In this document: piece by piece, positions 1 through 8,195 of the stretch
Layout of the letters: each line of letters starts with the position of its first letter
How positions within the stretch are numbered: the first letter of the stretch is position 1
Origin: Euwallacea fornicatus
Taxonomy: Eukaryota; Arthropoda; Insecta; Coleoptera; Curculionidae
Assembly (NCBI RefSeq): GCF_040115645.1
Contig: NW_027096023.1
Coordinates: 1 to 64,000, forward strand
Length of the DNA stretch: 64,000 nucleotides
Direction of reading: 5' to 3'
Notes under the pieces: generated by a model
What the model saw: the letters and a program-made list of their open reading frames with translations, nothing else
The model's database searches: none
Told to the model about the DNA's origin: nothing
Made by a program: the position numbers and the translations under genes

Positions 1-489
1 CCATCAAACCAAGTGAGTCGTATTAAAGAGCAAGTCAAGCTGATTCACTTGAGTTATTGCTGAAGAAATTTGATCATCATTTCTCGAAGTTATTAAAGTT
101 CAAATTTTGGAATGTGACAAAATATGTGAATGTGACCACATAAATTAGTATTTATCTAGAAGACACATCAAGAAATAATTAAATCTTGTCAGTCATAGCA
201 AAAAGCTGTTCGAGCTGATCCGTTTGAGTCATTGTTGAAGGCATTTGGAGCTCATTTAAAGAAGTTATAAAATTTAGAATTTAAAAATGTGACAAAATAT
301 GGGTTTTTGAGCATATAAATAACTCTATATCAAGTAAACTTACCAAAGTACAATCAAGACGAGTATGCTATCGTAAAGAGCTCCCCGAACTGATTCTTAT
401 GAGCTATTGTAGAAGTCATTTGGAGCTCAGTTACCGAAATTATTAAATTTCAAATTTGAAAATGAGACAAAATATGGGTGTTGGAGCCT
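1..489 (-). repeat. 175-bp satellite, left flank, inverted orientation
   Basis: This stretch holds about 2.8 monomers of the same satellite that fills 16710..64000, but reverse-complemented. The landmark GACAAAATAT recurs at 116, 291 and 466, exactly 175 bp apart, and is the complement of the ATATTTTGT landmark of the right-hand array. The monomers are clearly more diverged from each other and from the right array than the right-array units are among themselves, as expected at an array edge. There is no gene in it. The array presumably continues to the left of the window. Confidence 0.9.
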
Positions 490-640
490 AGTAGTTCGTT
501 ATTACCGATTTTGGCTCGCTTCTCCCCACCACTTTACTTCCCCCCACCACTCTACTTTTCCCCACCACTTTGCCTCCCCCCACCACTTTACTTCCCCCCA
601 ACCACCATTCTAACTCTTTGTGTATATTTTAGACTTTTAA
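490..640 (+). repeat. Polinton left terminal inverted repeat
   Basis: The repeat begins AGTAGTTCGTTATTACC and matches the reverse complement of 16613..16709 with few mismatches, for example C versus A at the eighth base. It is 151 bp against 97 bp on the right. The whole 54-bp difference is explained by three extra copies of an 18-bp pyrimidine-rich unit (522..593). Polinton terminal repeats are the substrate ends of the integrase and probably the origins for protein-primed replication; both roles are family knowledge. Confidence 0.92.
522..593 (+). repeat. 18-bp minisatellite inside the left terminal repeat
   Basis: Four tandem units of 18 bp start at 522, 540, 558 and 576. The best unit is CCCCCCACCACTTTACTT. 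Units two and three carry substitutions (CTCTACTT and TTTGCCT). The right terminal repeat holds only one unit. The expansion is therefore local to this end and happened after, or independently of, the copying of the two termini. Confidence 0.9.
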
Positions 641-696
641 ACTATTTTTGACATGTCACAGAATAATTAGTAACTCAAAACATCTAGTCCGAAAAC

Positions 697-888
697 ATGA
701 ATTGTTGTCCTTCAGTATCTGTTATGATGACACACATGAGTGGAGAAAAGTCACTGAGAAATTTTAGTCAAGAAGAACTTAAATCTCTACCCATAGATTA
801 TCTAATACAATATGCAAATTCTTTCGAATTGTTGAATATTTGGGGAAACTACCAACGGAATATAAGACTAACTTTTCCCTTCAAGTGA
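697..888 (+). CDS. Possible small protein near the left terminus (63 aa)
   Basis: This is an ATG-started frame of 63 codons, the first open frame inside the left terminal repeat, reading inward. Residues about 20-55 look helix-forming, with a run of charged and leucine residues (FSQEELKSLPIDYLIQYA). An AATAAA polyadenylation signal lies about 90 bp after the stop. I do not recognise the family. The length is short enough for a chance frame in AT-rich DNA, and no neighbour supports it beyond its position in the accessory zone of the element. Confidence 0.3.
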   Translation: MNCCPSVSVMMTHMSGEKSLRNFSQEELKSLPIDYLIQYANSFELLNIWGNYQRNIRLTFPFK

Positions 889-1237
889 AGTTACCATGTT
901 TTATTCATTATAATCGACCAGAATGGTGAACACATGTTGATGGACCCCCAGACTCTCACGAAAAGTGTTATTTTTGTAATAAAGTATACGCACATCATAT
1001 TATTATTTAACTATGTGTAAAGTGATTTAATAAACACTAGTGACTAATAAAGTGGATATTTATATTTTTAATCAAATAACAAGGGCGTATGTGTGTCATT
1101 CAACGATGAATATTAACATGGTGGTTTACCTGTTCATGATGAATATATTCTTATATAGGGGTTATTGAAATTTTCATTCGAATGTTTGATTCCGATTGTG
1201 ATTAGGTAATAAAAAGACCGTTTTAAATAATATCTAG
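889..1237. other. Non-coding stretch
   Basis: AT-rich DNA with no convincing frame on either strand. It contains AATAAA near 979, which could serve the frame at 697..888. The reverse-strand AATAAA at 1238..1243 just beyond it lies 24 bp downstream of the gene ending at 1267. Confidence 0.5.
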
Positions 1238-1266
1238 TTTATTTCAATTTCATCCACCTTTCTCGC

Positions 1267-1515
1267 TCACTTAAAATAAACTGTTTTCTTAATTTTTTTT
1301 CCTCTTATAGTTCGAATGATTAGGTTGATGAGAGCATATAATTCTGGATTGTATGTTGGGGTTTCTTCTATGTCCCAGCTCTCATCAACTGAGGGGTTGG
1401 AAGTTGGTTGACCATCCCACTTCTCATCGTGTGATCGACTTGCCTCTACATCCTGGTTCACATCATTTTCTTGGTTCGAAAGAGGTTCTTGAAACATTTC
1501 TGATTTGTTGTCCAT
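1267..1515 (-). CDS. Hypothetical acidic protein (82 aa from the first Met)
   Basis: The first 55 residues from the ATG at 1515 are acidic and rich in Asn, Glu, Asp and Ser (QENDVNQDVEAS). The C-terminus is basic (RTIRGKKIKKTVYFK). There is no recognisable domain. The same frame stays open upstream of this Met to about 1660, adding a Lys-rich stretch, so the true protein may be longer and may overlap the end of the gene at 1593..2170 in another frame. A reverse-strand AATAAA at 1238..1243 lies 24 bp past the stop and fits a transcript ending here. The position and strand match Polinton accessory genes. Function unknown. Confidence 0.45.
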   Translation of the reverse strand: MDNKSEMFQEPLSNQENDVNQDVEASRSHDEKWDGQPTSNPSVDESWDIEETPTYNPELYALINLIIRTIRGKKIKKTVYFK

Positions 1516-1592
1516 ATCTGTTTCGCAAAAATAAAAGTTAAAAATTTTGTTTACAATTTTCTTTTGTTGATTTTTTCTCGAAGTGTTTCTTC

Positions 1593-2170
1593 TTAATTTA
1601 TATTCGAATAAAGTTCGATTAACTTTCTTTTTCTTATTTGTTGAAGCTTTATTAGTGTTTCAAGATCCTTTATTTTATCTTTGGTTGCATCCATGGATTG
1701 TTCGAGCAAAGTCAAACGTTTTTGATGTTCTTTCCAACGAGACGCTGTCGTGTCCTGCTGTTTTTTTTTTCGTCCATTATAATTTCCTCTGGATTACTTT
1801 TTTCAAGCACCCATTTTTGAGCTTCAGTGCTTTCATTACAACGTAAATAATTATTTAAATTGCTTATAGCCTCTTCTATTTCATCCAACATTAGAGGTGA
1901 TTGTGCAAGGTTCTGAAGATATTTTGAATCATTAGAAGGATTTGTTGTACCTTCAGATAATATTTTGTGTAGCTCCTCTTCCTCCTCCTCCTTACCTTCC
2001 AACTCATCTTCCACTAGTATTGGTGAAATTGGAATTTGTTTTGCCCCCTGAAGAAGTGTCACAATTGGTTGTTGGTGGGATTTTTTTCCAATCACCACTT
2101 GATGATTTATATTAGCTGGACCCTCTTCACATAGTGATTTTAAGAAATAAACGTTTGGTTTGCTACACAT
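1593..2170 (-). pseudogene. Acidic coiled-coil protein, frameshifted
   Basis: The frame starts with ATG at 2170 and runs 152 codons to a stop at 1712. Its middle part has a Glu-rich tract (GKEEEEEELHKIL) and a helical segment around residues 95-110. The reading then appears to move to another frame at a ten-base T run (1761..1770). There about 50 further codons form a strongly heptad-like Lys/Glu/Leu helix ending with TAA at 1593..1595. The coiled-coil quality of the second frame is the main argument that the two belong together. I do not recognise the family. The homopolymer position leaves open that the shift is a sequencing error. Confidence 0.5.
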
Positions 2171-2856
2171 GTTATAATAGAAGTATTAAATAAATTTTAC
2201 ACTTACTATGTTTTGTTGATGAAACTAAAATGATGACAGAGTGCTCGATCCGATCGTATTTATTTCGACACCGACATAAAAAAATAATCCCTTAATGGAC
2301 AAGATTTTGTTTTAATTATCTGCTTTTACATTCAATAATAATGTAAAAATAAAAAAGATGATTTCTTATACTTACTCAAAGTAGTTGCTTTAGCAAATTT
2401 GAATTAATCGTATTCAATAATTTTTTTGGAAATATATTTTACTTACTTTTATGGTAATCATATGGGAATTTTTTTAAATTAATTTTCTGTTTTTGTATTC
2501 AATAATAATGTAAAAATAAAAAACTTGATCCCCTAGAATGAATAATATCTTATACCTACCCAAAGTAGTTGCTTTACCCATTTGTCTTAACAGTATTCAA
2601 TCTTCTCTCTTTGAAAGAATAATTTTGAGCAAAGCTTATTTTACAACTATCTGTGTTTTTAAGACTAATGTATAGTGTTAATCAATAATATGATGTAGGG
2701 TTAATATTTTATTACAAAAATAACACTTTTATTGATAGATTGAGATTCCATCAGAATGTCTTCCTCTATCTAATTGATTATAGTTTACAAAATATGGTAA
2801 CATCATTTGACAACATAATACATTGCATGCATTACAGTATTTCAGTATCGATTAAG
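2171..2856. other. Non-coding gap with a diverged direct repeat
   Basis: No convincing gene. Two related segments of about 100 bp lie 167 bp apart (from about 2327 and from about 2494). Both contain TTCAATAATAATGTAAAAAT followed downstream by AAAGTAGTTGCTTTA. The spacing is close to, but not the same as, the satellite period, and the sequence is unrelated to the satellite. The gap lies upstream of two divergent genes (ATG at 2170 on the - strand and ATG at 2857 on the + strand), so it may hold their promoters. Confidence 0.55.
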
Positions 2857-3162
2857 ATGTGGTCAGCTTATGTTCAAGAAAAATAGGCCTTTAATTTGAT
2901 TTCAAAAATAGAAAACTTAGCCCAACATTTTAGAGATTTGGAGTTTGATGCAGAACACGAAGCCATTTATGGAATGGAAAAATTATATACATATGAAGAA
3001 TGTAAAGAAATCGGCGAAAAATATCGAAACGCAGTACAAGCCTGTAATATGTTTTTGCATACATCTGATTTAAGAACCTTTTTAACAACGTTAGAAGATG
3101 TAGGATTAGAAGATTCTTTAGATGAAGTATTAAAGTTTATACCAAAAGAAACCAGTAAATGA
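2857..3162 (+). pseudogene. Small helical accessory protein, stop at codon 10
   Basis: An ATG at 2857 opens a frame of 101 codons interrupted only by TAG at 2884..2886 (codon 10). After that it is open to TGA at 3160..3162. The remaining sequence looks like a folded helical protein: alternating charged and hydrophobic residues, EECKEIGEKYRNAVQAC in the middle, and LRTFLTTLEDVGLEDSLDEV near the end. The C-terminal helix pattern faintly recalls death-fold domains, but I would not claim that without a profile search. AATAAA at 3174..3179 is 12 bp after the stop. It converges on the gene at 3215..3652. Family not recognised. Confidence 0.5.
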
Positions 3163-3173
3163 AGGATAAAATG

Positions 3174-3179
3174 AATAAA
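3174..3179 (+). terminator. Polyadenylation signal (AATAAA), + strand
   Basis: AATAAA lies 12 bp after the stop of the 2857..3162 gene. It faces a reverse-strand signal at 3210..3215, so the two convergent genes share a compact termination zone of about 50 bp. Confidence 0.6.
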
Positions 3180-3209
3180 AGATATTAAAGAATTATCAAA
3201 TAAATTGGT

Positions 3210-3215
3210 TTTATT
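3210..3215 (-). terminator. Polyadenylation signal (AATAAA) overlapping a stop codon
   Basis: On the - strand the sequence TGAATAAA combines the TGA stop of the 3215..3652 gene with AATAAA. Such stop/poly(A) overlaps are typical of compact viral-type genomes. Confidence 0.6.
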
Positions 3216-3652
3216 CAAACATTTAAATAGTTTTCATATAAAAAATAGACATTAGATAATGCACAAATACATGTAGATTTAATATGATACAAACATCTAG
3301 CTTCTGCATGTTGAATTTTCAATCCTTCTTCGAGTTCTAAAATCGGCTTGAATGAGTACTTTCTAACATAATCAGGTTTTTCCTTCCCCTTTACATACAT
3401 ATGTTTTGCTTTTTCTGTTAAACTTCTTATTATCTTGGAAAACTCTTGAATGGGAGTATATCCTTGATCCCATGGAAGCCGATGGTGATTGTTCATTAAC
3501 CAAACCACTTGTTTATAGCACTCAGGTGATAGGAGAGATATTTTGTGTGGTGGTTTAAAAATATAGTGACATATTTTTTCTCCATCGTAGGCTGCTAGTT
3601 CTTTGGGCATAAATTTATTTTCCACTATAAACACTTGCACATCAATCTCCAA
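3215..3652 (-). CDS. Conserved Polinton-associated protein of unknown function (DVQ-type)
   Basis: This frame has about 145 residues and reads IDVQVF near the start, then KELAAYDGEKICHYIFKPP, SLLSPECYKQVVWL and a Cys/His-bearing C-terminus (CLYHIKSTCICALSNVYFL). From memory this pattern belongs to a family widespread in arthropod genomes and Polintons, usually starting with a DVQGF-like strand. The family function is not known to me; an RNase H-like or inactive exonuclease fold is only a guess. No ATG begins the frame. It opens with non-ATG codons after a stop about 30 bp upstream, and the first internal Met is residue 15. The initiator has probably been lost or lies in a shifted frame. Confidence 0.6.
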   Translation of the reverse strand: MEIDVQVFIVENKFMPKELAAYDGEKICHYIFKPPHKISLLSPECYKQVVWLMNNHHRLPWDQGYTPIQEFSKIIRSLTEKAKHMYVKGKEKPDYVRKYSFKPILELEEGLKIQHAEARCLYHIKSTCICALSNVYFLYENYLNV

Positions 3653-3672
3653 TACTTTTATACTTTTAATTC

Positions 3673-3939
3673 TTAAAACTTTTTAAACATTGTTTTTTTG
3701 TTGGTATAGTCTTTAATTTGTTGCTTTAATTTTTGTAAATTTTCTATGTAAATAGACAAATTCACTTTGAATTCTGAAAACATTTTGATATATGTTGCAG
3801 AATTATCCACCATTTTATAGCTGTTAGCTAGCATGCGCATTAAAGTTCTTTAACACTTTTTGTTATCTTTACGCCTTTGAATATTCAAAACTATCATCAC
3901 ATTTTTTAATTGTTCAAACTTTAGGAAAGTAGATTTCAT
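3673..3939 (-). pseudogene. Possible small coiled-coil gene in two frames
   Basis: Two short frames follow each other on the - strand. The first runs from ATG at 3939 to TAA at 3850..3852 (29 aa, MKSTFLKFEQLKN start). The second runs from ATG at 3840 to TAA at 3673..3675 (55 aa, with IYIENLQKLKQQIKDY). Both are helical and Lys-rich and may be one protein of about 90 residues split by an indel near 3850. The AT-richness makes chance frames possible. No family recognised. Confidence 0.3.
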
Positions 3940-4101
3940 GATAGACTATTCTCTAATCCAACATTTAAGATTTCATGAGTTTTCTAAAAAGGATTCAAGT
4001 CTATTTACCATTTCGACTTATAGTATTTTTATAAACAATCTTTCAATTAAACCCAATATTCTTTCTAATACTTAATATACATAGTTATTTGTGGTGGGAA
4101 T

Positions 4102-5322
4102 TTAAAGCTGTTTTACAATTTTCGTAAGTGGATTGTAACTAAATATTTTGTCATGAATAATGAGACAATAGGCCGTCGTTTTATCAGACATTTTTTCTGC
4201 AGTTTCAAATTCCACTCTCATAGTGACTGGTCCAGTTTGAAGTAAATCTCTTTGATGGGTGCAATTGATATAAACAAGGGGTGCTTTATCTTTGAATTCT
4301 GATGGAGTGAAAATCGATTCTTGTGTGCTATTATAGTAAACCTAACGAAATTCGGAAAACATTTCATACAGCGTTGCAAATTTATTATTTTTAAAATCCA
4401 GTTGCAAATCACCATACGGGTATCTTTCAGAATTTAAATAGACATTTACATTTCGTAGGTCACAGTGATCAAATTTGCTCATATCTTTTTTAAGATTTTC
4501 TCTTTTATCTTTTTGAAATGCAAAAATAACATGGCGAGGAGTTTCAATTTTGGTTGATTTCTTTACCGGCCAATTATGTCTGGAGGTTTCTAATAACTCC
4601 GGATATTCAACTAATTCCCAACTTCGAAAAGTTAGTAGGATGTCAATATTTTTGTCAATAATTTCTGTAAGTGCTAATTCCTGTGGAATTGCTACTGTCA
4701 AGTGTGGAACTCTCCAACAGAGTTTTGTTATCGTAAGTCTCGGTTTTTCTGTAGATTCTGCTGTTTGCACCAATGCATTGCAATCGTCGTTGGCTCTAAC
4801 TAGAATTAATTCTTGATGTGAATTTAAAATTATTTTCTTGTAATCTTCAAAGAAACCAGAGTACATCTTGAGAGGAATACATAAAGAAACATTTCCATTA
4901 GAGTTTGCCATAATGATTTTTCCTTATTTTTCCGCTGGATACCATCTAGCATTTTAAAACTTAACGCTATCATTTAAATTATATGATAAATAACCCTTCA
5001 TGGTTGATGTTATACCAATATCTCGCACTGAGTCAATTGTCACTCCATTTAAAACATATCTCAACTCTTTGAATAAAAACGCAGCGGCATTATTTATCAA
5101 GTATGTATTTGTAAGTGGCGTACCATCCTCTTTCGTAACCTTTAATTCGATGTAAAGTTCACTTTTGCATGGTACGGGATATTTTCCGGTTTATTGTAAG
5201 GATATTCTAAGTTCATCGTTCAATCCCAATTTAGTAGGATTGAATGGTTCAAAAGATAGTACTTCCCAACTCAAAATTGAATCATCAATAAGAACTTTTT
5301 CTTGAACGTTTATATATTCCAT
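4102..5322 (-). pseudogene. Double jelly-roll major capsid protein, four in-frame stops
   Basis: This is the shell protein of Polinton/adintovirus particles. A single reading frame runs 406 codons from ATG (5320..5322) to TAA (4102..4104), interrupted by stops at codon 44 (5191..5193), 123 (4954..4956), 133 (4924..4926) and 327 (4342..4344), with no frameshift. Family signatures run in order: a start region with SWEVLSFEPFNP; ITSTMKGYLSYN near the end of the first jelly roll; then IPLKMYSGFFEDYKKII, RSWELVEYP, DHCDLRNVNVYLNSE and FATLYEMF in the second; and a conserved tail (AYCLIIHDKIFSYNPLT). The longest intact piece is 4342..4911. The start overlaps the small gene at 5285..5479 by 38 bp. 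Preserved frame with scattered stops points to slow point-mutation decay. The assignment is by family pattern from memory. Confidence 0.85.
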
Positions 5323-5479
5323 TTTTTAATGTAAATCCCAGGGAAACAAGAAACCGTTTATTCAAAGGTGTTAATCCTCTTGTGTATTTTTTCGTACTAT
5401 CAGAGTTTTGTTGCTTACCGAGGATATTAAACGTTCTGTCAAAATCTAGGTTTGGTGTTCTATTATACAAAATTACCAT
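5285..5479 (-). CDS. Small conserved-looking protein between minor and major capsid genes (64 aa)
   Basis: Basic protein with the segment GLTPLNKRFLVSLGFTL. This resembles short linker genes found next to the capsid genes of other Polintons, although I know no function for them. The start codon overlaps the stop of the minor capsid gene (ATGGTAA at 5473..5479), and its end overlaps the start of the major capsid gene. This tight packing supports it as a real gene of the virion block. It is intact. It could instead be the C-terminal part of a larger protein. Confidence 0.5.
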   Translation of the reverse strand: MVILYNRTPNLDFDRTFNILGKQQNSDSTKKYTRGLTPLNKRFLVSLGFTLKNGIYKRSRKSSY

Positions 5480-6158
5480 CCCGAGTCCAAGCGTTTAAGA
5501 TGAAGTCTTAACGTCACGGATTCTTCTTGAAAATGAATCAAATTACCTTCTTGATCAATTAGTTTTACCGTTATTTTATCTATAATATTCACAATTATGG
5601 GAAAATAAATGAAATTCTGGGGGGTTTCAATTATTTTAAAACCGGGTGGTACACTGGGAAAAAACTAATGTATACATGAACTGGTGTACCATTTAGAAAA
5701 GACCCTTCAGCTATACTGCAATCGATATTTATAGCATTTACCTTAAAAATGTCTGTGGGGTGATCAGACACTGTCAAAGTATTAGCTGGTATAACCTTAT
5801 ACTCGAACCCCAAAAGTTTTGCTATAGTTCCTTCTTCAAATTTAACATCTGCAGATGAAATAAGATGTGTTCTAAGAGTATTATTGTTTGCAGTTAACTC
5901 AAGTGTCGTATTTTCTTCAATTTCTTTTTTTTAATGTTTAGAAATATCTTCTATTTCATAGCAACCCGGTGGTATTGTAATATGCTCTCCACCAATAATA
6001 AACAAATTAGATCCTTTCTTAACATTTGGAATTAAGTTGAATGTTTCAAAATTGACTAGACCGATTACGTATTCGAAATTGTCATCAAGATGTATAGGAG
6101 GATTAAATTTCGCAGTGAGTGTTGAAGACTTACCACTAAGAACAAAACTATAAGACAT
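5473..6158 (-). pseudogene. Minor capsid (penton-like) protein, stop and frameshift
   Basis: The N-terminus (MSYSFVLSGKSSTLTAKF, then FEYVIGLVNFETFN and ITIPPGCYEIED) is the conserved start of the single jelly-roll minor capsid protein of Polintons, thought to occupy particle vertices. The frame carries TAA at 5931..5933 (codon 76), continues in frame to 5631, and changes frame at a six-base A run (5659..5664). The shifted frame preserves a plausible tail and ends with TAA at 5473..5475, about 228 codons overall. It starts 30 bp after the protease stop. The assignment to penton-like protein is from family memory. Confidence 0.75.
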
Positions 6159-6188
6159 GTCTTGTCAATATTGAAATTAGACGTAAAT

Positions 6189-6611
6189 TTATTGTGTTTT
6201 ACACACTTCATTATAAAGAAATTCTAGACAGAGCTGACCACAATTTACTTGCTTTTCGGTTTGATATCTCGTATAATTATACTTTATATCGTTCTTGATA
6301 CCATCACTAATGAAATACTTCACTAACTCTATTGGCGGTTTTAAGTTTCCATAGCTATCGAAATATGTAATTATTTTTCCTTTTTTAGCATAACAGGTCC
6401 AATGAGTTCCTTTGTTGGTTGAATCATCCAGGTTCACTGTACCATGCTCGTTCTCTTTAATTTTCTTTGGTAATTTATTTCTCATGAAAATACCTCGGAA
6501 ATGTGGAATTTGCAATTTTTTTATATATTTTAATAACTGAAAATTTGTAAGTGATTTTCGAGATATTTCACTTAGCAGCTTTTTGAATATGGTTTTAAAT
6601 AGAATCCACAT
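6189..6611 (-). CDS. Adenovirus-type maturation cysteine protease
   Basis: This is a 140-aa protease of the adenain (C5/C48-like) type that processes capsid proteins during particle maturation. The catalytic residues are visible in order: His70 in KGTHWTCY, Asp85 in ITYFDSYG, Gln117 or Gln121 upstream of the active site, and Cys124 in the CGQLCLEFL motif, which mirrors the CGxxC-x-x-FL site of adenain. The frame is intact from ATG to stop, unlike its neighbours. Its start overlaps the phospholipase gene by 40 bp and its end is 30 bp from the minor capsid gene. The first Met is followed by a helix. A shorter start at Met43 is possible but would remove family-typical sequence. Confidence 0.88.
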   Translation of the reverse strand: MWILFKTIFKKLLSEISRKSLTNFQLLKYIKKLQIPHFRGIFMRNKLPKKIKENEHGTVNLDDSTNKGTHWTCYAKKGKIITYFDSYGNLKPPIELVKYFISDGIKNDIKYNYTRYQTEKQVNCGQLCLEFLYNEVCKTQ

Positions 6612-7442
6612 CCTGATTTGTATGGTTTTAGATATAATCCGCTTCCTTTTTTACCAAGCGCTATAGCTTCCATTGCCTCATTGTGTCTTTTCGCTTCTTC
6701 TAATTTTTGAGATGCTGCTTTCGCATCATTTACCGCTTTTGCAATACCGGCAGCTCCACCCTCTAATGTACCTAATGCTGATAAACCAGCAAACAGGGGT
6801 ATCAAAGGTAAAAATCCGCCAGATTTAGGAATAGGAATAATTCTTTTTTGGAGGTAAAATTTTTCCATCCTTTTTTGCAAGTGTTAGAGCATACTTGGCG
6901 CCAGATTTTAAGTTTTTAAACTTTTGTCCAATGAGTCCCTTTTTTACGATTAAAATTGTTTTGTTTAGAGTTTTCTTTTTACTACCTTCTCTTAAGCCTC
7001 GACCTGTTTTCCTTTTTTTTCGCAATCCCATTGCTAACTTTGTTTTCACATTCATAGCTCCACTAATACCTAAAGCTGCAATTTTTTCACCGATTCCCGA
7101 ATAACCTGCCTTGAACCGTGCTAGTGATTTTGATGCTAAGATTTTATCCGCTTCGTGTCTACTTTGTAAATCTTTCCTCTCGTTGTATGCTATGTCGTGT
7201 TCTTTACAAGCTTCATCTAAAAGATTTACACCCGTATCACCTCTGGATAATCTTTCCTTCAACTTGGTTCCTGGACCACAGAGGTTGTATCCTGGAATAT
7301 GCACTTCAACAGGTAATTTGTTTATCAAAGTATTGATAATACCAGTTCCTCTTTTTTTGGGAGTTTTTGTATGAATGATGGGATCATTGTGAAAGTTAAT
7401 CATTTTATATATAAGGTTATCTAACAACTGGTAGACATTCAC
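6572..7442 (-). pseudogene. Phospholipase A2-type minor virion protein, frameshifted
   Basis: Residues 52-87 carry a parvovirus-VP1-like phospholipase A2 domain: calcium-loop motif YNLCGPG (residues 52-58), then LLDEACKEHDIAYN with the catalytic pair His82-Asp83. In parvoviruses such domains help virions leave endosomes; homologues are reported in adintoviruses. The first frame (6825..7442) ends early. A second frame (6572..6880) encodes a Gly/Ala hydrophobic segment (GGFLPLIPLFAGLSALG) followed by an AKAVNDAKAA helix and two YLKPY repeats, a C-terminus I associate with the same Polinton protein. The frames switch at a six-base homopolymer (6844..6849). The two parts could alternatively be two overlapping genes. 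It starts 27 bp from the divergent ATPase gene. Confidence 0.8.
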
Positions 7443-7469
7443 TTTTTATGTACTTTAAGTACCTAAAAG
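7443..7469. promoter_or_regulatory. Divergent intergenic gap of the virion and ATPase blocks
   Basis: Only 27 bp separate the start codons of the phospholipase gene (- strand) and the ATPase gene (+ strand). Any promoter for either block must overlap the other gene, so a shared bidirectional promoter is the simple reading. No clear TATA box or initiator motif stands out. Confidence 0.4.
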
Positions 7470-8153
7470 ATGCGTCTTGAAAAACAGCTACACACGATAA
7501 ACATTAAAGCTTACGAATTGAGAAAAAATACTTTCAGAAAACATGGTGACTTATTTCAGGGAAGTAGTAAAAGGGGCTTAATTATTGGCCCATCAGGATG
7601 CGGAAAAACTAATGTTATAATTTCTTTAATTGAAGATCGCAATGGGCTTCAATTTAAAAATTTGTATATTTATTCCAAGTCATTGTATTAACCAAAGTAT
7701 GAGTATTTGAGGACACTTATGAAACCTCTTAAACAAATCGGTTTCTATGAGTCAGATAGTGCTGAGAATATTGTTGATCCAAGAGAAATTGAACCTAATT
7801 CTTTGATTATTTTCGATGATATTGTTTGTTGTGAACAAAAAATTGTTAAGGATTATTTTTGCTTTGGAAGACATAAAAACATTGATTGTTTTTATTTGTG
7901 TCAGACATATTTGTCTATACCTAAACAAGTAATAAGGGATAATGCGAATCTACTTATCATATTTCAACGAGATATCACAAATTTAAAACATATTTATCAA
8001 AACCATATCAATGTCGATATGACATTTAACCATTTTCAGAAATTATTTTCGCTTTGTTGGAAAGAACCGTATGGATTTTTAGTGGTGGATAAAGTTTCAA
8101 ATTTAAAGTGTGGTAGATACCGAAAGGGATTTGATATATTTATTTACTTATAA
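7470..8153 (+). pseudogene. A32/FtsK-HerA type DNA-packaging ATPase, one in-frame stop
   Basis: This is the genome-packaging ATPase of the particle. Walker A (GPSGCGKTN, residues 40-48) and Walker B (SLIIFDDIV, about 30 residues after the stop) are both intact. So is the following region with CQTYLSIPKQVIRDNANLLIIF, which holds the sensor-like Gln/Thr and Arg. The frame is interrupted once, by TAA at 7689..7691 (codon 74), and continues unshifted to 8153, about 227 codons. The length and motif order fit Polinton ATPases. The start ATG at 7470 is the first in frame. Confidence 0.9.
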
Positions 8154-8195
8154 AAGTTTTCAAATTAATGTCACTTCACTATTATATCCTACAAC

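Noticed and set aside
1353..1846. Plus-strand frames across 1353..1541 and 1583..1846
   Set aside because: They lie antisense to the acidic and coiled-coil genes and have hydrophobic, Phe-rich composition typical of antisense A-rich coding DNA.
4218..4415. Separate 65-aa - strand gene at 4218..4415
   Set aside because: It overlaps the major capsid frame in another frame, and the capsid frame carries the conserved tail there.
6820..6880. Programmed -1 frameshift at the A AAA AAG heptamer of the phospholipase gene
   Set aside because: The heptamer is in the right phase, but the downstream frame is reached by +1, not -1. An inserted base in the homopolymer explains it more simply.
6895..7374. 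Plus-strand frames opposite the phospholipase gene
   Set aside because: They are shadows of the - strand gene, with no start context or family pattern.
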